A stretch of DNA of 64,000 nucleotides from Piezodorus guildinii (lineage: Eukaryota; Arthropoda; Insecta; Hemiptera; Pentatomidae): the NCBI GenBank assembly GCA_023052935.1, contig CM041298.1:21376871-21440870 (forward strand), given 5' to 3'. Below the pieces are notes generated by a model. The model searched no databases and had not been told where the DNA came from. It was given only the letters and a program-made list of their open reading frames with translations. Positions 21,578-31,644 of the stretch are shown one piece after another. Every line of letters begins with the position of its first letter. Position 1 is the first letter of the stretch. Position numbers and translations under genes: made by a program.

Positions 21578-21733
21578 CTTATTGGCAAGCTAATGTCTAT
21601 AATACAAAGGTAGAGGATTAGTAACTGTTCACTTTAAATATGTAAACAGTCGGAAGAAAACTACAGAGACCTGCAATATTCTTTATGTATTTCAGAAACT
21701 GTAAAAACGGACATTTCATGTGAAACAACCCAA
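21578..21733 (-). mobile_element. Second mariner end (fragment)
   Basis: ATTGGCAAGCTAATGTCTAT to TTTCATGTGAAACAACCCAA repeats the last ~155 bases of the mariner at 20218, again followed by TA. The two share almost every base, so a local duplication or a second truncated insertion is likely. Confidence 0.68.
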
Positions 21734-21739
21734 TAATAT

Positions 21740-22150
21740 TTACAAATTTTACTAAAGAGGAATTTTTTTTTTCTGTTCCCTATACATACTATTAGGTAAA
21801 TTATTCAATCATAAAAAATTAACTACGATTCCAATCATAGATGCCCCTCGTTTAAACATCAATTGTCCCATTTCCATTAAAGATATTACCTAATCGCAAA
21901 GTTGGCCGAATTAATTAGCAAAATAGCGAGTTTTGAGAAGCTTGTCAGATTATCGCCTATTGACGTTCAAAATGAAGTTACGTAACCGACATAACGTAAC
22001 GTAATGATGGTGATTACGTTTGTCTTCCATCTTGTTGCGTAAGTACGAAAGGCTATTGATCAATATTGTGTTTTCGATAGGGAATGAAATGTCGGATGCG
22101 TAAATTAAGTGAAAATCGATACACTTTACTCGAGAAATGAAAATGAAAAC
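21740..22150. other. No gene seen
   Basis: Spacer between mariner fragment and repeat X; an open frame on minus at 21950-22207 runs into repeat X and has no motif. Confidence 0.35.
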
Positions 22151-22325
22151 AAAAGAATGTGGTGCGGGCAACATACGACCTTCACTTATCTCCACTTTTA
22201 TAATCAATTTTAAACTATTAAATATACTTCAATTTGAAAATATTTTGATAGTTTATTTTAATTAAACATGTATTCATTTTCGTTGGAAACATATTATTTA
22301 GATTAAATAATATAATTATATTAAA

Positions 22326-22839
22326 CTAGCTGTTGCCCGCGACTTCGTCTGCGTCAATTTCTGTTATTATGACCGCCATTAAGAAGTTTTTAAAATAGTA
22401 TATTTTAAAGTACTTTTGCGTAAATGGTATTTTTAGTTTTATTTTCTTCTGGCAGAAGAACATACTGATTTTCTTCGCAACCCGATCTTGACAATGAGAC
22501 AAATAGTTGGCCGTGTGAAAAACAGTCTTGACGTAAATCGATTTCTACGTGCTTAAATGTTACCCCTGTGATTTATTAATTGTTACGGCAAAAGCTAAAT
22601 TTACGGAAAATTGAATTATTTTAAAATTAAAAGGTAAATCATATGGAATCATTGGGACCAGGTTAATATCCCCATTTTCCACTAATGCTTCAGATTTGCA
22701 GAGTGATGCTAAGTAACTTAAAGCCTTCCTTGATAAATGGACTATCCAACACAAAAATAATTTTCAATTCGGGCCGGTAGTTTCTGAGATTATTGCGTTC
22801 TAACAAACAAGCTCTTCAGCTTTATAATATTAGTATAGA
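22326..22839 (-). mobile_element. Helitron relic, complete ends, minus strand
   Basis: Read on minus: starts TCTATACTAATATTATAAAG (22839) and ends GACGAAGTCGCGGGCAACAG followed by CTAG (22326). 5' TC, a short dyad (GAC-GAA-GTC) and 3' CTAG fit Helitron ends. About 514 bp, carrying a helicase scrap with FKIIQFSVNLAFAVTINKSQ. Non-autonomous. Confidence 0.72.
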
Positions 22840-23351
22840 CCATCTGTTACCCGCGACTTCGTCTCTGTCCATTTCTGTTATTACGATCGCTAGTAAGAAG
22901 TTTTTAAAAGAATATATTTTAAAGTACTTCGGCGTTAATGATATTTTTGGTTTTATTTTCTTGTGGCAGAAGAACATGCTGATTTTCTCCTCAACCCGAT
23001 TTTGACGTAAATCGATTCCTACGTGTTTAAATGTTGGCCCCTGTGATTTATTAATTGTTACGACTAAAAAAAAAAACATAACGGGAAATTGAATTATTTT
23101 AAAATTAAAATGTAAATCATTTGGAATTATTGGGATTCGAGGTTAATTTCATCCGTTTTTACCATATTTTCAACTGATTCCTCGGTCATATTGGTCGCAG
23201 CGTGATGTTATGTAGCCTATAACCTTCCTCGATAAATGGACTTTCCAACTCAAAAAGAATTTTTCAATTCCAACCAGTAGTTTCTGAGATTAGTTCGTTC
23301 AAACAAATAAACAAACAAACAAATTCTTCAGCTTTATAATATTAGTATAGA
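22840..23351 (-). mobile_element. Second Helitron relic, head-to-tail with the first
   Basis: The same 5' TCTATACTAATATTATAAAG ends at 23351; the 3' end has GACGAAGTCGCGGGTAACAG but CTAG is mutated. Its 3' end abuts the 5' end of the neighbouring copy, giving a tandem pair. The helicase fragment INKSQGPTFKHVGIDLRQ is still readable. Confidence 0.7.
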
Positions 23352-23703
23352 TGGTTAATTAGTAATATGTTTATTCCCCATTCCACACTTTACATTATCT
23401 TTTACATCTCTGTGTATCAGATAATATTAATTCTAAAATCTTTCTCTTTCCAACAGTATATTATAAGTTACTGTTCATATTATCAGTAAGCCTAAATTTC
23501 GTTAAAGTATTGGTTTGCTCTTTTGTCCTTTAGTTGGTCATCAAATTCGTTCTACTTGTATATTTATCCGTCCATCATGAATGTCACTAAGATGGTATGG
23601 TTAATCATTAGGAATGTACAAAATTAAAAGTAGCTTAGAGGAAGAAGATTTAAAATATCGGAATTAAAGCCCTGTCAAACCATTCCAATCAGAATGCAAT
23701 CTA

Positions 23704-23711
<8 letters not shown>

Positions 23712-23776
<65 letters not shown>

Positions 23777-24452
23777 TTATTTTTTATTTTTTTATTATTT
23801 TTTTTTTTTTATTGAGAATTATTACAATTTGTTACATAATGAACAGTAGTAATAGTGATGAAGTACTCATTCATACAATATATACAAAAAATAATGATGA
23901 AGTCAAATTACATAAAATCGGAAATGAATACATTCAAATATATACAGGAAAATAACAATTAATAAAAACAAAAAAACAACCACAAACAAATGAAAACAAC
24001 AACCTGTAGTAGAGATAAATACAAGTTGGGAAATAAATAAAAATCATACAAGCAAACTTAACTATACACAATATACACAATCTGCTGAAGGGACCCTAGA
24101 CTCGGCTGCTCCCTCCACAAGTGGGGAGAGAAGCCGAATCCAAGAGATCCCAGCGCCTCTCACCCAGCGCTTCACTGGTGTAAGCCAGTGGAGGCCGAGC
24201 TAGGGCGGAATAGCCACAAACATACAGTACATTAGTGGAGGATCTGACCAGTGTCAGAACTCCAGGATAAGTTTTTACAAAACGTCGCGGGGCCACTGCC
24301 GTTTCAATCTTCGAGGAGGATTGTAGGGATGGGTGGAGCTGGAGAGCGATTGAGCAAGAGGATTAGGATGATGAAGAAGGTTCTGATGGGATTTGGATGG
24401 TACCAGGTCTAAAATAAATGGAATATTAAGGTCATGGTGTAGGTTACAGTTC
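23712..24452 (-). mobile_element. LINE-J (Jockey clade) 3' end with (TA)n tail and 11 bp duplication
   Basis: CTACATCATAT occurs at 23701-23711 and 24453-24463, flanking the insertion into repeat X. The tail side begins with about 60 bases of TA repeat and T-runs, then the LINE-J 3' UTR (GATCCCAGCGCCTCTCACCC) and the last RT codons near 24300-24450. Confidence 0.78.
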
Positions 24453-24974
24453 CTACATCATATTAAAGTTCATAAAATTTTACATCGATATTGCGAGTTT
24501 ATCGATAGAGCCGTTTTTAAGGAAAATCATTAAAAGCATGCAAAATGCATGGTATAAAGTAGCTCTTCTGGTTATTCGATTTCGATGAAAAAGTTGCTGT
24601 AACATCTCGGGCGTAAAGTTGTCTTAACTATTTCAGTTTCGTACGACTTATCGTTTTGGCACTAGACTTACCACACATACACACAAACACAGACCTTTTT
24701 TCGGGACTTCGGACTCAGCAGACCCCAAAACGTGTATTTCCTTCGAAAACTGGAATTCGAAAATTTTCACGATCGCAATACTTTCCGTTACTAAGTAAAA
24801 GGGAAAGTAAGGTAAGGTAAATGAAAGTAAAAAAAACCATCGCGTTTCGTCGCGTCTTAATCTATAAGTTATTCGTAATATTAGTTTATTGTTTTCAAAA
24901 ACATACTTTTGTTGACTAAGAAAACGATATATGAAATTTTATGAAGTATTTCTTAAGTCTCTACAAAAATGAGT

Positions 24975-24978
<4 letters not shown>

Positions 24979-25011
<33 letters not shown>

Positions 25012-25028
25012 TTTTTTTTTTTTTTTTT
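24979..25028. repeat. Poly-T tract
   Basis: Nearly unbroken T-run of about 50 bases, interrupted by AA. It may be the tail of an eroded minus-strand retroposon; no body is recognisable. Confidence 0.6.
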
Positions 25029-25159
25029 AACGTATTTCTGATCATCTCGAGCAATATGTATTTTATCCTGCTTTTAAATTTAATTTTTTTTTTTTAATCC
25101 AGTTAAAGTGTGTTACTTTACTTCAATACTTCAATGTTAATAAATACTAAGAATACAAG

Positions 25160-25410
25160 GAACTCTTAGCTGTTTAAGTTACCTTAACTCTTACTAGACA
25201 GACGTTTTACCTTCGACTTAACTACAAAAAGCTCATTTACATGACATCATAAAGTCTATATGGACTCACGGAGTTGAGCTTCGAGGCTCTACTAAAACAT
25301 TAAATTCTTCCCGTATTAATTAATCACGTATAAACTCATCCATAAAGACCTTAATGTTCCTTATGCTCCTGATTTGGCTTGAGCCAGGTATCAATCCTTC
25401 CATGAGAAAC
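25160..25410 (+). mobile_element. LINE-D (Jockey-like) fragment
   Basis: Shares TCATCCATAAAGACCTTAAT, GTTCC and GAGCCAGGTATCAATCCTTC with other LINE-D pieces at 31262, 48590 and 49640. In one frame LLTRQTFYLRLNYKKLIYMT resembles the RT thumb, with stops after. Confidence 0.5.
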
Positions 25411-25840
25411 TCAACTTATATGGAATATATAGTAAGAAAAAGTATTGCAAACGTGAACATTTTCTAGTTCCAGTTTTTAACGGAAATACACGTTTTAGGG
25501 TCCCCTGAGTCCAAATGACCAAATCCCGCAAAAAGGTGAGAGTGTGTGCGGTAAGTCCAGCCCGAAAACGAGAATTCCTATGAAACTGAAATTTCATATT
25601 TAAGACAACTATACGTCCGAGATGTTACAGCAACTTTTTCATTAAAATCAGCTAACCAGAAGGATCCCTTTAAACTATGCACTTTGCACCTTTTTACGAT
25701 TTTCATTGAACTCGCTATATCGATGTAAAATGTGATAGGCTTTAAAATGATGTAGGTTTCAGTATGTTTGAAATTGTCTGACAGGGCTTAAATACCGATA
25801 TTTTACATTTTCTTCTACTAAAATACCTTTAATTCTCCAG
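25411..25840 (+). repeat. Repeat X 5' half
   Basis: Starts CTTATATGGAATATATAGTA and proceeds to TGTCTGACAGGGCTTAAATA; stops near TTCATAAATTCC. Confidence 0.7.
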
Positions 25841-26850
25841 ATTTCATAAATTCCGGATCCGGATGTTATGACTAAATCAGGTTGATTTTCACTTTTCGGT
25901 CCAAGATGAACTGTTAGTATGTTATTCGAGTATAATTGTACTCATAATAGGAAGTTTATAAAATAAAAGTTATGTTAGGATTAGATATGGAGCAAAAAAA
26001 TTAAAGTTTAGTAGTTTAGGTAACTAGTAAAATTTTAATGGCTATTAAAACAGTCGGCTATTGATTACTATTTGCTGAAAATAAAGACTATTTGTTTTCT
26101 ACCATCCTTTTTCCAAAATCAAAATTGATTTTTGATAATATATACTAAAGTTATTAGTACTCACGTAGTATTTAAAAACAAATATTGTCAGTAGAATAAT
26201 TTAAAGATTCATACTCATAATACAAACTCATTATTGTGATAATTATGCCATTCATCAGACATATTCATCAAAATATGATTGTGTCTGTCATTAATATAAG
26301 AGTTGTTTGTGATTGATAGCATTCTCAAATAATTTAAAATTATTGTTATCTCAATTCCCATCTGAGTTAATTACGCAAGGATAATTATATAGGATTTTAT
26401 AAAGTAACTTAATAAATGAATTGAGCTATCTGAGAAAGTGAAGTATAGGAAGACCTGAGCAGTAACGTAGCTCAGTCTTCCTAGATTTCCATAGATTTGT
26501 AAGCAGTTTATCATATAATATAGTACACTTGAGTGAGTCAGTACATTTAGCAATTTCTCTAAAAAAAGTTAGCATTATTTCAGAAGTTCCTCTACAGACA
26601 ACTTATAGGATGCTATAGCTCGCGTATATCCAAGATAATAATACCTGTTAACTTACATTTAGGTGAAGCATCGACAAAACAAAAGCTCATGTACTGCCTC
26701 GTGAAAGGCGAACGAATAATGCTGGACTGAACTGATGACGTGATGTAATTTGGCGTCGAACGACCCCACCATACATGTACACCAAATGTAACGCATTTAA
26801 AGTACTTTTTTTTATTAAACTGCACTATTTTTGGCCAAAAACTGCTATCA
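25841..26850. other. No gene seen
   Basis: AT-rich. Open frames at 26371-26553 and 26613-26918 (-) show no motif. Confidence 0.45.
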
Positions 26851-26945
26851 CCGGATCCGGTTAACGTATAATGATGCCGGATCCGCCGGATTACCGGATC
26901 CGGTTTTCCGGATTGCAATCTCTAGTTGCGCTCACCAGATTTTTT
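26851..26945. repeat. CCGGATCCGG palindrome cluster
   Basis: ACCGGATCCGGTTAACG, GCCGGATCCGCCGGATTACC and GGATCCGGTTTTCCGGATT lie within 60 bases, ending beside GTTGCGCTCACCAGATTTTT, the repeat X terminus. A single TCCGGATCCGGA is also at 25853. Confidence 0.6.
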
Positions 26946-27169
26946 AGAATATATAAACATTATCTATACTACCCAATATTTATGACTTTGTATAAAATTT
27001 ATTATTTTTTTTTGTGCACTATTGCTATCCTTAACATACTTTCTGTAAGTAAAGTTTCTTTTTTCTGTTCCATTCCACGTATTTATTATAATAAAGTTCT
27101 ATTATAAACCGAGTTACCCTTTGTTTCTTTTATTCTTCCCCTTAATTGCAATAATGAGGTGACAGTGCT

Positions 27170-27480
27170 TCGTAATTATCATTTTATAACAGCTGCCTTG
27201 TTTGCCCCCGTCCAATCTAGGGAGACTAAGGGCCAGCCTTCCACTCTCTGGAAATTAACAGGAAGAGAGGGTGGCTCTATGGTCGCCCCCCGAAGAATTT
27301 AATTACGGTTGCCTCTTCCTACGATTACATTTCACTGCCTTTAATTAAATTTAATGGCTGTTTATTGAATTTAATTGTTCAATTAAGCATCTCCCGCTGG
27401 TTATTTTGTTGCCTGTTTCTCTTTCATTTTTTACCGCTGTCATTCCTTGTTCGCAAATTGAATCGGGGTAAGAAAGACCC
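27170..27480. other. Complex repeat-free block; possible conserved non-coding element
   Basis: Higher-complexity DNA than its surroundings, with TTAATTAAATTTAATGGC and TTCAATTAAGCATCTCCCGC, no open frame, no match to any repeat in the window. Homeodomain-type TTAATTA cores are frequent. Function is inferred only from composition. Confidence 0.25.
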
Positions 27481-27829
27481 TTAGCGTGTTCATTAGCTAT
27501 AAAATCCTTTACAACAAAAACTTTTTTTAACTAATTTTTTTTTTTGTTTACCTCAATATATCATTAACTTCGTGCTTTTGTTAGAAGTTTTGTTTTGTTA
27601 AACAAGATTATATTATAACGAGCTTAATAGTTAAGGTAATAGGCTAATCATCTTCAGGTTCAAGTTTCGATCCCGGGTGGGGCAGAATAAATATTTATAC
27701 TGTTACATTGATTTTAAAATTAAATAAAAACGCTGCAAATCACTACACAATGGTTCATTATTCCAAAATAACTATATCAGGGTATAGCTATTTATATAGC
27801 TGCTAATCTTTTCGATTTTTCTTTGTCTT

Positions 27830-28620
27830 CAATAATAACCGATTTTTGGTGAAATTACATCTATTATAATTTATTACTTTAATATACATATGATTTTTTT
27901 TTTTATTTAATTTTTTTTTTAGTGCGCTTTACTGATTCTAAAACTCTTCACATACTTTTCTCTATAGCCAAAAATAACTGAGTTATGAGCGTATATATAT
28001 ATGTAAAATTTCAATTTTTTTCTTGTCTTTTATTTAATATTTCACGTTTTTTTTGGGGGAGGGGGTTAAAAAACAATAATGGATTTTTTTCCTATCTTCG
28101 AAAATAACGTGGTTAAAAGCGTATATACAAGCGAGAATTCGACTTTTTTTTTTTTTTTTTTTTTTTTTGTTTATCGCGCTCTACTGATTCTAAAACTCTA
28201 TACATTATACTTTTCTCAATCGTCAAAAATAACTGAGTATTTATGTGTGAAATTTAAGTTTTTTTTCTTTTCTTTTTTCTCTTTTATATGATTTGGTTAA
28301 AAACATTCATTCATTTTTTCTCTACTTTCAAAAATAACTGAGTTATTGAATTAAATCACTTTTAGTCGGCCGCAATTTTAAAACTAACTAGCTGATATCA
28401 ACGTCTAGGTGTTCGGATCACCACTGCATGGCCTATTATGTTTGTAGCGAATATCAAGAAACTTGGTCTAGTAGCTTAGGAGAAATGCCGCTGACGTCGG
28501 ACAAACGCAACTTTTTTTATTCTTTTTTCGGGTTCTACGTAGTAAGCCCTCAAATTTTGACTGGAAAAGATGAATTTTTATTTTTTTTTATCGATAACAA
28601 AGGTTCATTATATTGAAAAT
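27830..28620 (+). repeat. Repeat Y with degenerate internal tandem units
   Basis: Units with ACTGATTCTAAAACTCT, then CAAAAATAACTGAGTTATGA recur at about 27930, 28180 and 28320, interleaved with T-runs. The distal part (AGCTGATATCAACGTCTAG, then GACGTCGGACAAACG) is shared with 37790-37900. Confidence 0.6.
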
Positions 28621-28674
28621 GATGACTAATGACGTTATAAAAAAATGCACACGTTAACAGTAATACTTATTGTA

Positions 28675-28735
28675 ATTGTGTGCCGACGTTTTGGTCTATA
28701 TTAAGGGCCTTCATCAGGGCTAGGAGAAACAAGAT
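28675..28735 (-). ncRNA. Degenerate hammerhead-like motif
   Basis: Read on minus: CCCTGATGAAGGCCCTTAAT, ATAGACC, then AAAACGTCGGCACAC. It has the CTGATGA box and a CGTCGGC end, but the GAAA box reads AAAA and stem II is weak. It aligns with the copies at 6905 and 47925. Confidence 0.28.
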
Positions 28736-29148
28736 AACAACCAATGAAATTAGAAAATTAAAAATAAGCAAGGCGCAATTATATTATTTCTTCCCTACTG
28801 ATTATGTTCTGTTTTCACCACTTATTTCTTTCTCCTTCTTTCCCTATTATATCTTTTTTCGTTTTATATCCTAACATATGTTAGCTGACAGAAGCTAAAC
28901 TTAATATTACGATTTCCGAACGGTTTTTAAAATGCATATAAGCTTGAATCGACATTTTACTTTTTAACTAGGAATAATCCTTTTCAAAAAACATAATTTG
29001 GAAAACAAAGCTTATTGAATCATAAAAATACAATGTTAAAGTAAAACTTAAATCTATTGGAATTTATTACAATCATTGCAATATTGAGCATATGAATTCT
29101 ATATATATAAAAAGAGGATATAAATAAAAAAATTGTAAATGGACTTAC

Positions 29149-29196
29149 TATGAAAGATGAGCTTGGACCCAAGGTATCCCAGAAAAATACCACAAC
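29149..29196 (-). CDS. Mic10: MIC10-like core exon 2: first membrane segment
   Basis: Acceptor ATCACAG ending at 29197 and donor GTAAGT at 29148-29143, both on minus. The 48 bp exon is read with two bases completing a Gly codon, giving GCGIFLGYLGSKLIFH, then one base of the next Lys codon. This matches the first membrane pass of MIC10, which is Gly-patterned and ends before a basic turn. Here the pattern is GxGxxxG rather than the stricter GxGxGxG. Other frames are also open, but only this one fits the phases of the exons on both sides. Confidence 0.75.
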
Positions 29197-29399
29197 CTGT
29201 GATATCAAATTAATTAATTAGTATAGAAAATTTATTGAATACAAAAAGTTGTTTAAAAAATCAAAGCTTTTTTACATTGAGGCTGCCAGTTACTTTTTAT
29301 TAACAAAAGATTACTTTAAAATTAATCATCTATAATGTATTGAGGATACTGAGGGGTGTAGAATTATCATTTCTTAATTATTATTATATTAAATAAACA

Positions 29400-30100
29400 T
29401 TAATAGGCCTTTGTCGGCAAATCATCAAAAGGTCTTTACCCCTCCCCCCCTGTTTCCCCATCGGTCTGGGATACCAGAGACCCCTGGTACAATAGTTTCC
29501 CTCAGCGGCCACCGACAAGAATATTAAGGGTGGTCAAAAAATAAAAATTAGATCACAAAGGTTTTACCGCCAACCAGGGCACTTCCCATGTCAGCCCACC
29601 CGAGGTGGCGAGAATGAGAGAGAAGATTCAACAAGAGGAGTGTCGGGGTCCATCAACACGAAGAGGAGATGGCCGTCGGTGTTCTGAGAGCAGCTGGAGG
29701 ATGATGCCAAGAAGAGGGACCTAAGACTGATTTAACCTTCGCCAGCCGACTAAGTATTTAAAGGCATCTCGTTATTTGTAATATTGTATGGCGAGGTTAA
29801 TTGTAATATGAACTTCAGTATTCTCAGTCATAGGTCTGGAAACGATGTAAATAGAGTTTAAGTTTAAGAATCTATGTAATAGTTATAATTAATAATAATT
29901 GCTCCAATTTAAATCTATTGGTAATTTAATGTTCCCCTGCATACCACCTACTCTGATTGGTAAGCACGATACCTTTGGAAAGGAAATCCAATGGTTTCAG
30001 TAAATATAATTCATTATATTGATTAAAGATATCAAGTAAGCTAGTTTTTGAAGGCACCGCTGCCTTAGAAAAGCAGCCGGTCAAAAACATAGCACATCAT
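29400..30100. other. Unassigned GC-richer block
   Basis: 29440-29760 is unusually GC-rich, with C-runs (29449-29456) and a TATTTAAAGGC TATA-like string near 29755. It might be a solo LTR or decayed element, but neither ends nor a second copy are in the window. No open frame with a motif. Confidence 0.3.
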
Positions 30101-30139
30101 TCGTATAGTTTTTTAAAAATAAACTAACGCATTTGACAC

Positions 30140-30285
30140 CTACAAACTCTGTTAAGAAGGTTATTCCCGGTGTGTGTAACAGACAAACAGGTGAATTCCT
30201 AGGGTCATTTGTCGGGTCTAAACCCGCGACATTGGCCATAGAAGGCTGTTATTCTAGCCACTACACCACAGGTGAACACCAATTA
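30140..30285 (-). mobile_element. tRNA-like SINE head (SINE-A relative)
   Basis: Read on minus: CACCTGTGGTGTAGTGGCTA, AACAGCCTTCTATG and GCGGGTTTAGACCCG (box B-like). The body after the head differs from SINE-A beyond CCTAGGAATT. Confidence 0.55.
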
Positions 30286-30322
30286 TAACTAGTATTATAT
30301 TTTATTAAACCTCTGTACAAAC

Positions 30323-30429
30323 CTAACTTCCAAACCAGATCGTTGACACATCTTCTCCACTGCCAGGCAAATATTTCTTCAGGGAATAAAGGCGGCCCTT
30401 TGGATGGTAACTCAACAGTATAATCCCAA
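30323..30429 (-). CDS. Mic10: MIC10-like core exon 1: N-terminal segment
   Basis: T-rich acceptor ending TTAG at 30430 and donor GTTTGT at 30322-30317 on minus. Read with one base completing a Leu codon: WDYTVELPSKGPPLFPEEIF, then AWQWRRCVNDLVWKL and one base of Gly. W-x-x-C followed by ten residues and Gly reproduces the MIC10 region just before the first membrane pass. The stretch before it is longer than in vertebrate MIC10 and joins by matching phase to the exon at 35110. Donor GTTTGT is weaker than the others. The exon has no stops in this frame and is disrupted in the others. Confidence 0.75.
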
Positions 30430-30614
30430 CTAAGAAGAAAAAAATTAAATTGATATTTTTTTTTAAATATAAACTTATTTTAAATGTTACAAACGAATTA
30501 AAAAAACAATCACAAAATATAAGCACTCTCGGACACAATCTTTAGCTTCACTCAACCCTACCAGTGTTTTGTTTATTTTACACAAATAAACTTTTTTTTA
30601 TTTATTTTTTTTCT

Positions 30615-30808
30615 CTCTGGCGCGACTGGCCCTGTAGGCCCTAGGCCGCGTGGTGTAATCTCCTGGGAGAATATACTCACGATTCTCGATGAGATTTCAC
30701 AGGGTAGGGATCACTCCCTACCCTTTTTGTGAGTGGCCAACAATTGGCTGACGGGTCTCACCAGCCCGAGACACGAGCGCTATAGCCACTCAGCCACAAG
30801 CTTCCCAA
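30615..30808 (-). mobile_element. SINE-B, minus strand, middle deleted
   Basis: CTGGCGCGACTGGCCCTGTA and GGTGTAATCTCCTGGGAGAA lead to GGCTGACGGGTCTCACCAGC, then directly to AGCCACTCAGCCACAAGC; the central part with box B is missing. Confidence 0.68.
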
Positions 30809-31261
30809 ATTTTACCCTACTGGATAAAAAAAGTGTACACAACACTTTTTTCAATAATTGAATTATATAATATTAATTCGTATCATAACCATGTTTGTTT
30901 ACTTAAACCTAATACACAGATTGAGTTTTATTGTTTACTAAATTCGTAGAGTTTTAATCACAAACCCTTCAATATATTTACTGGACAATAAAAGTACACA
31001 CCTATTGAATTCTAAAATGAGTCAGTATGTTTCGAGGTTTTTTGCCGGAAACATGCACACCGAAGATCTTAGAATAAGAGTGAAACGTGATATGGGCTGG
31101 GGAATGAACAGATGGTTGTTGTTGGTTGTAGGAAATCATGGAAACACCGTACACTATTATTCTAGAGAGTTTACCTTATTACAATTAAGTTTAACTACCA
31201 TTTAATAAGTGTGTACTTTTATATGACCACTTACATTTCATTTAAAAAAATATGTATAAAT
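30809..31261. other. No gene seen
   Basis: The open frame at 31005-31205 (+) has no recognised motif. Confidence 0.4.
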
Positions 31262-31545
31262 TTTGGTATTGGCCCGGACCAGGTATCAATCCTTTCATGA
31301 CAAACTCCATTCGTACTCTAACCCACTAGTTTCAATCCTTTCTCCCTCTTCAATTCCGGATAATCCTCCGAGGCGCCTGAAAAGGAAATGACCACGGGAC
31401 CTTCTACTTTAAAATATTTTTAGAGTGCTTCCAATGGGAAGCTTCTCTACATGTATATCACCTCATTGTATTATATAACACATCTCATTTACTTGATGTA
31501 GTTTTGTTAATACAGTTGTAAATACCAATAAAATGATTTTTTTTT
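31262..31545 (+). mobile_element. LINE-D (Jockey-like) 3' end
   Basis: Encodes the C-terminal pattern SNPLVSILSPSSIPDNPPRR, then LKRK, parallel to LINE-J's PYNPPRRLKRQ. A short 3' UTR ends ACAGTTGTAAATACCAATAA. The same tail is at 44135 (-), 49310, 58866 and 62210. Confidence 0.6.
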
Positions 31546-31644
31546 AAATTGGTATCATTAAACAAAAATTCAATTTTTATTTTTAAATACCTAATACTTA
31601 TTTATTCTTATTGCCTCATTTTCAAAACTTATTTATACATAAAG

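Larger units (their letters stand above)
22156..24829 (-). repeat. Repeat X copy split into three by Helitrons and a Jockey LINE
   Basis: Segments 22156-22325, 23352-23711 and 24453-24829 are successive parts of one minus-strand repeat X: the terminus GGTGCGGGCAACATACGACC, then ATCTTTCTCTTTCCAACAG and AAGCCCTGTCAAACC, then TTTTACATCGATATTGCGAG and TTTTCACGATCGCAATAC. The host repeat is therefore older than the insertions. Confidence 0.75.

Noticed and set aside
23700..23775. CRISPR-like or satellite array
   Set aside because: Simple TA dinucleotide repeat at a LINE tail; no spacers.
27610..27690. tRNA-like string with GTTTCGATCCC
   Set aside because: No convincing cloverleaf and no second copy; too weak to annotate.
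29400..29960. Solo LTR
   Set aside because: GC-rich with a TATA-like string, but no paired ends, target duplication or second copy could be found; left as unassigned.
31005..31205. 66-codon plus frame
   Set aside because: No family recognised, surrounded by decayed repeats; not enough to call a gene.
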